A DNA stretch of 64,000 nt from Panagrolaimus kolymaensis (lineage: Eukaryota > Nematoda > Chromadorea > Rhabditida > Panagrolaimidae). The position numbers were made by a program, and so were the translations under genes. Under the pieces are notes generated by a model. It saw nothing but the letters and a program-made list of their open reading frames with translations, had not been told where the DNA came from and ran no database searches. Numbering within the stretch: position 1 is the first letter of the stretch; every line of letters begins with the position of its first letter. Positions 36,011 through 47,182 of the stretch are shown here, piece by piece. The stretch lies in the NCBI GenBank assembly GCA_028622995.1, contig JAJQJQ010000063.1, positions 62,001-126,000 of the forward strand, given 5' to 3'.

Positions 36011-37940
36011 TAAATGAGTTGGAATTGCAAAATTGTCAATAAACAATATTTAAAATATAATAAAAGAAATAAATAATTTATAGTACTTTTACTTATGTAA
36101 GTAAAGCGAATCATTTTTAACTTTTTTCTTCTTCATTTTTTGATGCCTTTGCAAAACATTCGCCATTATCTTTGCTTCCTTTTTTGTTGCTAATTCACAC
36201 GAATTGAATTATAAAGTTTATTGGATTAAGTGGTACAAAGGCGACACTAATATTAATTTAAAATAAATTGAAAAACACAGAAATAAAGTAACAATAAACC
36301 AAATAAAAATAGCAGGATACAGTAAGTCCAAATAGCTCAAACAAAGTCTAACAGGAAAAAGAAAAAGGCAAAAGAAAAAAAGGTTAATAAAAAATTCAAA
36401 AAATATATTAAAAAAATCCACAAAAAAAGAGGAAAAATTCTTGATCGAAAAGGAAAAATAAATTTCACATTGTTATTGTTTTTCTCTAATAGACGACTGA
36501 CCCTTGATAATCGCCAATATGCCCCTCTTTGTGCGTCTATTAGCTATGTGATCTGAGAGAATGGAAAATCAATGGCAAGAAAAGGTTTATGCGTAAATAA
36601 ATATCATTCAAATGAGAATGTAGCTCATAAAAATCAAAAAACAATTTCTTAGATTTTTTTTCTCGTAAAATTTTTTTGTTTGTTTTTTATTTGAATATTT
36701 AAAATTTAATCTTTTTTAAACTTTTGTTCGTAGAAAAAATACAGTAATTTACCATGCATGAATGATATTACTCTTTAGTTTTTAGAGCATGGAAGTAATA
36801 TAACTTGGAGGGTATTCTTAATGGGTTTTTTTTTGTAAATATTTTAATGGAAAAACAACCATGCAATGAACACGTGAAAACTTTAAGTGCTAATAAGATT
36901 TGGATTGCGATTGACATTTTATAAAATATGCCTCTCCTCCACCAATAAGTCATTTTTTGTTTTCATTTTGGTTAGAAAAAAGAGTCTTAACCTCATGATA
37001 CGTAAAACTCAATGTTAAATTTAAGTGACAAAAAGACAATTATTTTTCCTTTTTTTCAACAGTTTGTTTTAAAAAAAAATATGTATGTAAATCAGTGATA
37101 AATTTTCTCACAAAAACAAAAAATAAAATTGAAGAATCGCTTTTTTTTCCATATTAATTACATGAAATTTATGATAATTTTTTTTCTCTCTTTTTTTTTT
37201 ATTATCGTGTTCGGCCATAGCAAATCCATCAATAAATAAATTTATTTTGAGTTCCAGGTCTCTATGGCGTTATCTGAATTTGTAGAGTTTTTTTTAAAGA
37301 AGAAGAAATATCCATAAATTAAACTAATAGAAAATAAACTTTACAAAATTGTTGTATTTATTTTTAAATTTAGATTATTATTTTACAAACTATTTAAAGA
37401 AAATTCAAAAAATAAATTTAAAATATTCAAAACAAAACAAAAAATTTAAATAGAAGTAAGTAATTGATGAGTCGAAGAGAGTGAGTTTGTTTTGGACTTA
37501 AAATGACCATTAACAAAGACCGCTGCTTTGATGCAAAACGACTGGCCACTAGCTGCACACACGTAGTTCGAAAAAGGCGGAGATTCTTTGAGAAAATATG
37601 AAGGATGCACACACGATTTTTGGCTTTGCTTAACCAATGACACCAAGCTTTTTTGCCTCTTCAACTTCCGTCAACAAATTCATAAATTCATCGATTGCTT
37701 TTTTTTCTTTTAGTCTGTTTTTGCGAATTTTTTTGAATGTTTAAAATATTTTTAATGGTTTTGGTATAAAACGTTATTATATTTTTTGATTTTGCAATAA
37801 AACCCGGTCATTTTAAAAACTGTTTAAATAAAACTTTTTCTTACTAATTCAACGAAATTTTAAGATATTATTAAATAAGGAGAAATATTCAGGACCACAA
37901 AAGGGTAAATCCAGCATAAAATAATAATTAAACAAGCAAA

Positions 37941-37960
37941 CAACCTTTGGGTTGTGATAA
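37941..37960 (+). repeat. CAACCTTTGGGTTG hairpin, copy 6
   Basis: Exact word, about 210 bp after the GAATGTTTAAAATATT word at 37731. Confidence 0.75.
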
Positions 37961-39238
37961 TCAAAAAAAGAAAGAAGAATGTATTGAAATTTAAATATCC
38001 TTCCCTATACATGAAACATACAAAAACATGAAAAAGAAAAAACGCAAAAATTACATATTTCGTCATCTTTGGGCTTTAATGGAAAAAAAAGAATCACAAT
38101 TTATTCTTATTTTTATTTTTTCATGTCGAAGACCATTGTGATTTTAAAACATAAACATCGAAGTTTTTCATTTGATTTGTGAAATGTGATATATTTGGAA
38201 GTCTTCTTTTTTTGCTGACTAACTTTTTTTGTTATTTTATCAACTCATTTTTATCTTTGCCAATATCGACAAAATAATTTTTAATGTTAGTTTTTTAAAG
38301 ATTTTTTTTTGAATATTTGTTGTGACCGTGAGAGGGTCAAACAATAATTTTCTAATCAATTGCGTCGCGTGAAACTTTAAAATCATCAGCTCCTTTTATA
38401 TATTTGAGAAAAAACACTTTTTTGCAAAAACTATGTTTAAATTTTTTTCCGTTTTAATTTATTTCTTGGGACAATTCCATGTTTAATCAAAAATTCTAAG
38501 TTTTTGTAGTTTTTTACCAATGAAATCTGCAATTTTACACGGTTCGATGAACATTAGATCATTTTCTTGATAACTAATTAAAATGTTTTTTATGATAGCA
38601 GCTTTTCTGTCTAAATTATTTTATTCAAAAATCCAATTATAAAGCAATAAATGAGATTTTTATATTTGAATCATGTTTAAAACCATATTTTTCAAGCAAT
38701 ATTTCAACCCCAAAATTTTTAGCCTTGAAAAAAAGTTTAGTTCAAAAGTAAAATAAGCATTTATAAAATATTCAAAGTGTCAAAACAAAATAAAATCGAA
38801 GAAATTTTTTGAACGACAAAAAAAAAATGAGTGAAGTGAGTCTCTGTCTCTTCTTGGCTATAGCCATTGGCCATATATATGCATGCCGCCTCTATGACCA
38901 ACATCAATCCAACAACGAGAGACAAAGTGGAACTAGAAATAACAAAAAAAATGGAAATCTCTTTTCCCGGTGGCTGCTTTCCTCAGGCAAGGAAGGACGA
39001 CACACATCGAATAGCTGCGTTAACTAACACCAACCAATTGTGTCCTCAATTCTATTTCTTTTTTAGTTTATTTTATTTATTTTTTTTCTACGACATAATT
39101 CATTCAATGAAAAAGGTAAATAAATAATTGGCAACAACCAAAAAAAAAAAATAAGCAAAATTGTCATATTTTCTTAGCTAGGACTTAAGTTTCAAGTCAT
39201 AAAAAGAAAAATTTCTTGAGAAGTTGCTGCAGTTTATA

Positions 39239-40817
39239 AGCCATTTTTTCTAAAAATCGCACTTGGTTTGGGATTTCAAAAAAAAATAAATTTCGTAAAT
39301 TGATTTTTCTTTGATTACCCTTAGGTTTTCGAGTTCGCTGATGACGAATCTGACCTCAGTTTCATTGGTTTCATAGCTATATCTCGAGATACAGCTGCCT
39401 TGATCAAAAAATTAAACTTTTTATTAAGACGCTTTTTTTAAAAAGTGTTTACATGGAAAAATAGTAAAAAATACGCTGATTATTTTCGTAACTGATGCCG
39501 ATAATAGAAGCATAGGCACAAATGGGTCAAAAGTCCATTTTAATGCCTTTTTCATCCGTTTCTTGACTAAAACTCGAAGCGGTTGACATTTGTCCGACCT
39601 TTTGATTACAGATTCGAATTCCCCATAAAATTCTGCCCTAGAAAAAGCTTATCTTTAAAATATTCAAGGTGGCCCCCTGGGAATATTGACTGGCAGATTG
39701 AATTACATCAATATGAGGTATATGAACAAGTAATTAATAAATACATGTGAAAAATACAAACTCTTAGCTAAAAACGTATAAAAAATTATTTAATGATTTT
39801 ACAAATCGATAAAACTTCAAGTTGTTATACTTTTCGATTTTTCCCACATTTTTAAAGGTTAATAGCAACTAATGATGGTCAAAAAAATAAAAATTCTCAA
39901 ATTTAGGTATTTAATTTTAAAACTAGTCATTTCTAGACCTAATTTGGGTCGTAGAAACCGAATTTGATAACAGAAAAAATATTTCATAAGCTGGTTACTG
40001 AGTTATGAATTATTGAAATATGCAAATTTTTCACTATGCTATAACTAAATTTTGACATTGTCATCCTTAGAAACTGTTATCAAATTCGGTTTCTACGACC
40101 CAAATTAGGTCTAGAAATGACTAGTTTTAAAATTAAATACCTAAATTTGAGAATTTTTATTTTTTTGACCATCATTAGTTGCTATTAACCTTTAAAAATG
40201 TGGGAAAAATCGAAAAGTATAACAACTTGAAGTTTTATCAATTTGTAAAATCATTAAATAATTTTTTATACGTTTTTAGCTAAGAGTTTGTATTTTTCAC
40301 ATGTATTTATTAATTACTTGTTCATATACCTCATATTGATGTAATTCAATCTGCCAGTCAATATTCCCAGGGGGCCACCTTGAATATTTTAAAGATAAGC
40401 TTTTTCTAGGGCAGAATTTTATGGGGAATTCGAATCTGTAATCAAAAGGTCGGACAAATGTCAACCGCTTCGAGTTTTAGTCAAGAAACGGATGAAAAAG
40501 GCATTAAAATGGACTTTTGACCCATTTGTGCCTATGCTTCTATTATCGGCATCAGTTACGAAAATAATCAGCGTATTTTTTACTATTTTTCCATGTAAAC
40601 ACTTTTTAAAAAAAGCGTCTTAATAAAAAGTTTAATTTTTTGATCAAGGCAGCTGTATCTCGAGATATAGCTATGAAACCAATGAAACTGAGGTCAGATT
40701 CGTCATCAGCGAACTCGAAAACCTAATGGTAATAAAAGAAAAGTCAATTTACGAAATTTATTTTTTTTTGAAATCCCAAAGTCGTTTGAAAAAGTGCGAT
40801 TTTTAGAAAAAATGGCT
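39239..40817. mobile_element. 1.58-kb near-perfect palindrome (foldback element)
   Basis: The left arm (39239-39973) and right arm (40074-40817) are inverted copies that differ only at scattered positions, around a 100-bp unique loop. Example matches are the GGGGGCCACCTTGAATATTT block and the CAGCTGTATCTCGAGATA block. The ends read AGCCATTTTTTC and its inverse, and both sides are flanked by TTTATA (39233-39238 and 40818-40823), consistent with a target-site duplication. No long frame or transposase is present. The high arm identity indicates recent origin or arm-to-arm conversion. The superfamily is not identified. Confidence 0.85.
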
Positions 40818-40823
40818 TTTATA

Positions 40824-43020
40824 AAGCCAAAGTTAAAGAGTTTCGTTAACTTTTAACGACCAAGAAAAAAAATTTAAGGTCACATTGGCGTGAAATGGAT
40901 TTTATAAATTTTTATTTATTTATCTAATTTCTTGCATATTTGTCCTCAGCCTTGATTACATTATTAATGTGATGGGAAAAAATTCTTTCGAATCTTTTGG
41001 TCTATGAATGCTTATTGAATCTTGAACTCCATTTTCAAAAAAAAATTGTTGTAAGAAGAACGTCAAAGATTTTACATATATTTTACAAATGAAAGACCAC
41101 CGTAAATTAAACTAAGATAAAATATTGTAATTAAAGCAACAAAAAAATAATTTAAATATTCAAAAGAAAATGCAAAAAAAAAAAATTTCAACTAAAAAGC
41201 GATCGATTCTCGACGAAAAAAAAGCAGTGACTTTGCCTCTGTCACTGACCATTGAGGATGATGTTCTTCGCAGCTTGGCTCTTCTGTCTGTGTACTACCA
41301 AATGCATATATGCAGTTCGAAAGAGATGGAGGGAGCTTTTCGAGAAAATATGTGAGTGTGTGCTTTAATGTTCACCGACTGGGAATAAAATGGACAAAAA
41401 AAAGAAAGAATAATTATGAACAATTTTTTTCATTACTTGGGTTTCTATTTTACTTTTTATTTTTGAATTTTTAAGTTTTGTTATTATTTTTTTACTTTAT
41501 AAAAAATAGTTTAAAATTAATTGAAAGTTTATAATAAATTATAAAGAAATCCCAGCATTTTGGCCAAACTAAAATACTCTCTTATGATTTTTTTTAGTTT
41601 GTTAAAGATAGTATTAGAAGGTTCAGTTTACTCCATCATGACACTCTTATGCCTAAAATTAGAACATTTTCAATAGAATATGCTAACAAAAAAATTGAAG
41701 TATCGTACAAATTTAAAAGTATATTTAAAAAGAAATCATTGACGATTCATCGATGAGAAACAGAATGGTAGTTGAAAGAGGTTTTTCACCATTTTTTGGA
41801 TACTAAAATTTGGGGATGAAATTGTTAAGCAATTTTAGAGAAAATCGAAAACAATAGAATTTAAAAAACAAAGTTTTAATCCTTAGATCGACTATAAAAA
41901 TTAACCGTTTATTATAAATCCTTATTTTTATTTTTTAGCATTCTCCGGATAAACCCCAGAAATGCGTGATCCAAAAATTTAAGATTTTTTTCATTGACAC
42001 AATTTTTCAATTGATCATGAAATTATTTTTCCACATACCTCAAGTTTGTGGGTAATAAACCAAAGAATCATTCCTTTTTGCTTTTATTTAAAGAAATCCA
42101 TTCAAAAAATGGAAGACGCGGTGGACCAAAAAAATTCATTAAATTGAAAAATTTTTCTTTCGTTTCTCTGCATTCACTCTTTTTTTTTATTGTATTTTTT
42201 TAAAGACTGAAAGCTAAAAATTTTTTTAGTGCGTATATTTTTTTTTTGTTGAGTTTACAACCGACAAAAAAAAGTGTGCCTCTACAATTCGATTTTTTTT
42301 TTCTTTGAGTGGCAGAAAATAAAAAAGCGAGATGAACAATGAAACTCAACCCAAGGTCAGCCAGAAAGTCTGTCAACAACAACTTCTTCATCGATTGCTT
42401 TTTTCTCCTTTTTTTCTAAACATTTTTTTGAATATTTTATTAACCTTTTTTTCTTTATTTTGATTAAAAAATAGTAAAATAAAATGTAAAAAAATTGTTT
42501 TAACTCAAAGAAATTTTTTTTGTGTTAAAAACAAATTTTTTCAAGTTTTTTTTAAATAAATATCAGTTAATCCGCAGAGATAACGCTGCCTATTACGGAT
42601 AAATAAAGTAAAATTGAATAGTCATTTAGCGAGACACAAGCAGGCAAATCAATAAAAATAAAGAAAAACGTATTTTTGAAGTCCGGTGGGCGGCAAGTAA
42701 AGGAATAAGAAAAATATTTACCGATGCACGAAAATTAAAATAAGATAAATTTGAATAATTAGGATTCTTTATTCCAAGTAAACATACTAAAAAATATTTC
42801 GAGCATTTTCAATGTAAGCAGCAAAGCTTTTCAAATAAACACGCCGCCGTCAATTAAAACATAAATACAATATTTATTTGTATCCATTTTTTATTTAATT
42901 AGAAATAACAAAAACAAGAAAAGAAAAGAAAACGGCCATAATATTTTTAGCCAAGACAATATCAAGCAATAAACAATAATGGATTTGGCCATTATGAAGG
43001 CTTAATGGATCACATCATCG
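40824..43020. other. Intergenic, no supported gene
   Basis: AT-rich with module words at 41152 and 42427 and a CATCGATTGC word at 42389. The frame at 41170-41355 lies in the GC-richer interior of a module and has no domain. Confidence 0.4.
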
Positions 43021-43027
43021 ATGGTGA

Positions 43028-43536
43028 ACTGCACTGATTAAAACTCTAAATCGCGTCAACAAATTCGTGCCCTAAATTTTTATCTTGCTTAAAGCCCTCC
43101 AAAATTAATTCTTATATTCAAATCTTCAGAAAAATTTATTCCAAAAAGATTTAATTGGAGGAAGATTAGGAGCCAAAACCGTCAGCTATTCTTTCCACTA
43201 CCAAAATAAAGCACCTTGAATTTATTTCATTTGAAAATGGAAGTCGTTAAAACAATTTTTACAAATGGATTCATTCAAGAATAAAAATTCTTTGCTGGAG
43301 ATGATTCTTTTCGCCGGCCCATAACAATAAGTCGTCTCTGACTTTCATTTTTCTTTTAAAATTTTTATCGTTCGGGGGAAAATATCTTTTAATGCATTTT
43401 TAAACATTATTGTTTCTGGGTCGCTTAGTTGAGCTTCTTTAACTTGGGCAATATCGATGATTGTTGGCGAAGGATTGATTGCGTAAATTTTATCTTCAGA
43501 TGCGGCTTTTGCAAGGGTTGCATAATCGGAGTAACA
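43028..43536 (-). pseudogene. Decayed coding relic, possibly retroelement-derived
   Basis: On the minus strand, 43536-43345 is an uninterrupted 63-codon frame with well-mixed, non-homopolymeric codons (YATLAKAASEDKIYAINPSP, then a VKEAQLSDPE stretch) ending in TGA. Protein-like fragments continue in other frames to about 43028 (for example ILEGFKQDKNLGHEFVDAI). The AQLSDPE stretch resembles the linker between RNase H and integrase in gypsy-type polyproteins, but this is a weak impression; no catalytic motif is visible. Confidence 0.4.
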
Positions 43537-44122
43537 TGTTGAAATTTAAAAGAAATAAAAAAAATATGTTTTAAAATATTCAAAGAAAAATATCCATTTT
43601 TCACACAAGCTTAAATGTAAAAAAAACTTTGAAAGAAAAAAAAGCGATCAATGAATTTTTTGATGAAATAAGAAAAATTTCGTTGAGTCTCTCTAATTGA
43701 CAGACGACACTAGCCATTGTGAGTTGGAAGCAGTTGTTGTTGTTGGATAAGGTGCTTCTCCTTAACAAAACAGGGGAGGAATTAAAAAAAAATATGTGTG
43801 AATAAATTCCATTTGATTGATTGAAACCAAATCTGCCACAAAATTTAATGCATATTCTCTCTTTTCTTGAATTAACTTACAATATTTATGTAAAATTTTT
43901 TTTATTAAAATTAATGCATTTCTTTTTAAATGAAATATAAAAAATAATATTTCTTTCTTTATGAATGAAAAAAAGTACTGGTTTTGAGTGGAACTTTTTT
44001 TTTATTACTTATTGATTTCCATTGCATGCATCATGTCACATGCCGCGCGCCAAATGAATAAACTCATAATTATATTAATTGATGCTAGTTTCCATTTGAG
44101 TTAACTCAACCACATTGTCTGA

Positions 44123-44654
44123 ATGTTTTATTCTAAAAGTAAAAAACATATCATTTGTAGGTGTCATAAAGAGAATGGCAAACCATTCGTTTCACCTTAT
44201 TCCTTTATTATTTTATTTATATATTCAATGATTTTTGGATTATCAGACAATTGGATGAGTCACAGGCGACTAATATTGAAAGAACCAAATAGTTATATTG
44301 AAGAATATTGTATTTTTGACAAAGTTGTTGCTTCATCAAAAAAAATGTTAGTTGGAATTTATTACAAAAATATGCAAGTAAGTAAGTTTATAACCCAAAA
44401 AAAAAGAGTTTTTTTGAATGTCGTCGCAACAAGCGATAAACCCCTTTTTTTTCTTTTTTTAGGTATTTCAAGAAAATGACCAATGTTTCATCGAAGATAC
44501 AAATTCCATTTCCTTATATCTCTTACCCATCAAAAAACTCAATCATTTTTATTTGATGACCAAAGAAAATTCTACAAAAAATGCATCTCTGACGCATTTC
44601 AATATTATTATTATTTTTATTTGTGTGATAGCTATTTTAATAACAAAAGTTTAA
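44123..44654 (+). CDS. Small two-exon membrane protein, unknown family
   Basis: Exon 1 (44123-44377) and exon 2 (44463-44654) join in phase 0 through an 85-bp GT...AG intron (GTAAGTAAG donor, TTTTTTTAG acceptor), giving 148 residues. A hydrophobic segment lies at about residues 27-42 (YSFIILFIYSMIF) and a second near the C-terminus (IIIIFICVIAILI), enclosing a soluble loop with two Cys and NST/NAS sequons. The start could be further upstream or at the internal Met near residue 38. Immediately after the stop, another frame continues with further hydrophobic sequence to 44878, so the gene may have lost a longer C-terminus by a frameshift. No family is recognised. Confidence 0.5.
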
Positions 44655-45304
44655 TCTTATTTCTTTTTGGTTGCTTTGTTGCTATTATTCCTCATTTATT
44701 TGTGTATTACATCGCTGATTTATTTTACTTTAAAAAACCCCAGCATATTGGAGTATCATTGGAATTGACATTAGCGATAATGACTTCGTCATTGATTTGG
44801 CCACCTTTTTGTACTCATAAATCTTCATGCATTAAATTAAACAACCTTGATTTATTTATGCTTGAAAATAATATTTAATAAATAAAAAACATGGCTATTG
44901 ACTAATTTTTATTTTGATTCCACGTTGTTGTTTTTCCTGGAACCATGTTTTGTTTTTGTTCATGTCAAGCACTAAAATTTTTACTTTGTCTTTGTTAATA
45001 TTTATCTGTTCGCTTATTTTTTTGAATTTTGTTTATTTGAAAAATAAATATTGAAAAAGAAATATGTATTTTTAGTTGCATTCAACCGACGTTATTTTTG
45101 AAGTTTGATCAATAAAAAAATTCTTCAAAGTCAAAAAAAAAGTTTGTTGAAGAAAAAAGAAACAAACAAAAATTGAAACGAAAATTTCGAAGAACTTTGA
45201 AAAAATATTGCTTCTTTTTGGTTCAATCAATCGAAGTTCATCTGAATCAAGCTTTTGAATTTCGCGCTATTTACACGAATATCAAAGGCTATCTGATTGC
45301 AACG

Positions 45305-45553
45305 CTAATCCACTCGCAGTAGCCAACTAAAGCGTGGAGCTCTTTTTTTTTTGCCCAAAACTTTCTTCTTTTTTTCTTCCATCAAATTTATCAACCTTTT
45401 TTTCTTTGATTTTTTCCCTTCATTTCCATCCATTGTTTCTGCCTCTATTTTTGAACATTTCCTGCCTTTTTTGCCGTTTTTTGGACTCGTGTCGAGCTTA
45501 CCCTTCTTTTTATCCTTTTTTCTTAACCTATTCCCCTTAAAATGATCAATCAA
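45305..45553 (-). CDS. Lys-rich small open frame, doubtful
   Basis: An 82-codon minus-strand frame rich in Lys, Gly and Glu, with a non-repetitive C-terminal end (APRFSWLLRVD). Its codons are more mixed than those of most A-run frames in the window. No domain or conserved neighbour supports it, and it may be chance in purine-rich sequence. Confidence 0.2.
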   Translation of the reverse strand: MIDHFKGNRLRKKDKKKGKLDTSPKNGKKGRKCSKIEAETMDGNEGKKSKKKRLINLMEEKKKKVLGKKKRAPRFSWLLRVD

Positions 45554-45729
45554 ATAACGAGATTATTGCTTTAATCAGCGATATTATGAAACACTCAATT
45601 TGAAGATTATTGAATGAGGCGTGAGATCGTGCGTATTTATCCATCTTTGTTTCATTTTTTCGATAGCTTTTTTACCTTCCGTTGGCGTGATTCGTGCATT
45701 TTTGATATACTACTTTCGTGTTTTTTCTT

Positions 45730-45950
45730 CGCGTATTTGTTATTACTTTCGAATAATGATGATGATCTTGCTGAACGACTTCCTGATGATATACTTCCAA
45801 CAATCAAGAAGCTGCAATCAATAAAAATGGTGTCAAAGATGGCCTTCTGGTAGAGCTCAAATGATGTTGAAGCTGATATTGGAGAAAAAGAAAATGATCC
45901 TTATGATTGCTCGACTCGTTGGTTAACATGGCAAGTTCTATGTTTATAAT
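45730..45950 (+). pseudogene. Broken coding-like exon upstream of the BTB gene
   Basis: Plus-strand pieces in three frames are protein-like: DDDLAERLPDDILPTIKKLQ, then NGVKDGLLVELK, then NDVEADIGEKENDPYDCSTR. The frame changes occur within about 100 bp and a stop (TAG) lies at about 45851. LPDDIL resembles an F-box start, but too little remains to decide. Confidence 0.3.
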
Positions 45951-46240
45951 ACTATAGCTTTCATTTTTCAGATACCTAGGGCTATGGTTTTACTTGTTAT
46001 TGGTTTGGAAAATGTTTATGGATGTTCAGCTGCTTATCTTCAATCAACACAAGTACCAATCAATGTGAATATCAAATGGTTTAATGGTTGAATTATGTTG
46101 TGGATGTTTACAAGCTTTCGTTGCTTTCTTTTGTTTTGTTGATTATTAATGGATTACTTCTTTTGGATGATTTCTGATTGTGAATGCATTATGGTTTCGA
46201 TGAGTTTCATTTTTCGTTTATGTTTACAACTTTGACTAGA

Positions 46241-46344
46241 CACTGACGAGCTCGGGTCAGAGGTTGTTTGTTTTATGTTTACTATTTTCTTGTGTTCATG
46301 TTACTAATATAACAAGCTATCTGGTTAACGAGCGAAATAGCTTG
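46241..46344 (+). ncRNA. Candidate structured RNA, hammerhead-like motif, copy 1
   Basis: CTGACGA (46243-46249) is followed by GCTCG, which pairs with CGAGC (46329-46333), which is followed by GAAA (46334-46337). CAAGCTAT (46313-46320) pairs perfectly with ATAGCTTG (46337-46344). These are the conserved core strings and two of the three helices of a hammerhead ribozyme, including a U-C at the expected cleavage position (46320-46321). However, the strands occur in a non-canonical order, with the substrate strand inside the stem II loop, and the stem I equivalent is weak. A second copy with compensatory changes lies 452 bp downstream. No ribozyme activity is shown. Confidence 0.35.
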
Positions 46345-46363
46345 CTTTAACCATTACATTAGG

Positions 46364-46379
46364 CAACGTGTTTATCTTC
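46364..46379 (+). repeat. Duplicated 5'-leader word of the BTB gene
   Basis: CAACGTGTTTATCTTC is identical to 47164-47179, which lies immediately before the BTB gene start codon. The two are exactly 800 bp apart, suggesting a partial duplication of the gene's upstream region. Confidence 0.6.
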
Positions 46380-46691
46380 CATTTTTAATGCTTCATTTTT
46401 AGGTTGTATTGGTCGACTTATTGGTGCTTTATGAAATGGTTACAATGCTTCAAGTACATCAAGAACTGCAACATACACATATGCCTCAACAACAACTATC
46501 AATACCGCAAACTTCAAATGCTTCTTCAAGTTCTTCATTTATGTATTGGTTAATCATTGCTGCTTCTTCTTGTATTGTTGCCATGGACACTCATTCTGTT
46601 GTTCTTTATGCTGCTTTATCTTGTTATCAAATTGTATTTGATGAGTTTCTTTTATCATTGTTTTTATGTTTTGTTTTACTCCCTTCGTCAG

Positions 46692-46819
46692 CCACTGATG
46701 AGCCCGGATGAAGGAACGTTTATGCTTTACTTTTTCTTGTTGCTTTAACTACAATGCATTCATTGTATTAGCACTTCAAATATTAACGAGTAATATGGTT
46801 AACGGGCGAAATTACTTGT
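46692..46819 (+). ncRNA. Candidate structured RNA, hammerhead-like motif, copy 2
   Basis: CTGATGA (46695-46701) is followed by GCCCG, paired with CGGGC (46803-46807), then GAAA (46808-46811). ACGAGTAAT (46786-46794) pairs with ATTACTTGT (46811-46819) with one wobble. Relative to copy 1, one pair in the first helix and two pairs in the second changed on both sides while keeping complementarity. TGGTT (46796-46800) can pair with AGCCA just before CTGATGA, as a stem I would. Confidence 0.35.
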
Positions 46820-47182
46820 TATTCTTTCATAGGTTTAATCTTTTATGCTTTTTAGCTTTTCAGGGATGGAACAAAAGCGTTGAAATGAATGAAAGAATTG
46901 TTGTTTGTTTGTTTGTTATTGTTTTGTCCTTTTGTTGCTATGTAAAGATAATAAAAGGATTATTGAATACACTTGTGTCTATTGCTTATAAATAATGTTT
47001 TGGAGCTCAAGCAGCTTGATACCCTCAAGCGGTAAGACCCTAACCATTATATCGACGGTTGCCTTTTTACCGTAAGATGTTGCCCATCGAATTACTGAAG
47101 TTATTAACACTAATGTAACAACTTTTAAAGTGACTAAATTTAAGGTTATTGATACAATTGTTACAACGTGTTTATCTTCGAC

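Larger units (their letters stand above)
34883..39232. other. Intergenic with several non-coding modules
   Basis: No supported gene in 4.3 kb. It contains module boundary words near 35596, 36691, 37417, 37731, 38308 and 38763, CATCGATT words at 35802 and 37689, and hairpin words at 35992 (diverged) and 37941. A GC-richer block at 37450-37680 lies inside one module. Open frames at 38809-39127 are in a similar block and show no domain. Confidence 0.45.

Noticed and set aside
39345..39360. CTGATGACGAATC as a hammerhead core in the long palindrome
   Set aside because: There is no room for a stem II between CTGATGA and GAA, and no third helix.
39600..39640. GATTCGAATTCCCC resembling a tRNA T-arm
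   Set aside because: No acceptor, D or anticodon arm can be folded around it; it belongs to the palindrome arm.
45305..45545. Plus-strand frames of 64-68 codons rich in Phe, Leu and Ser
   Set aside because: Complements of the purine-rich Lys frame; pyrimidine tracts only.
46690..46725. A canonical hammerhead using the GTC just before AGCCACTGATGA
   Set aside because: Only five bases separate the triplet from the core, too few for a closed stem I.
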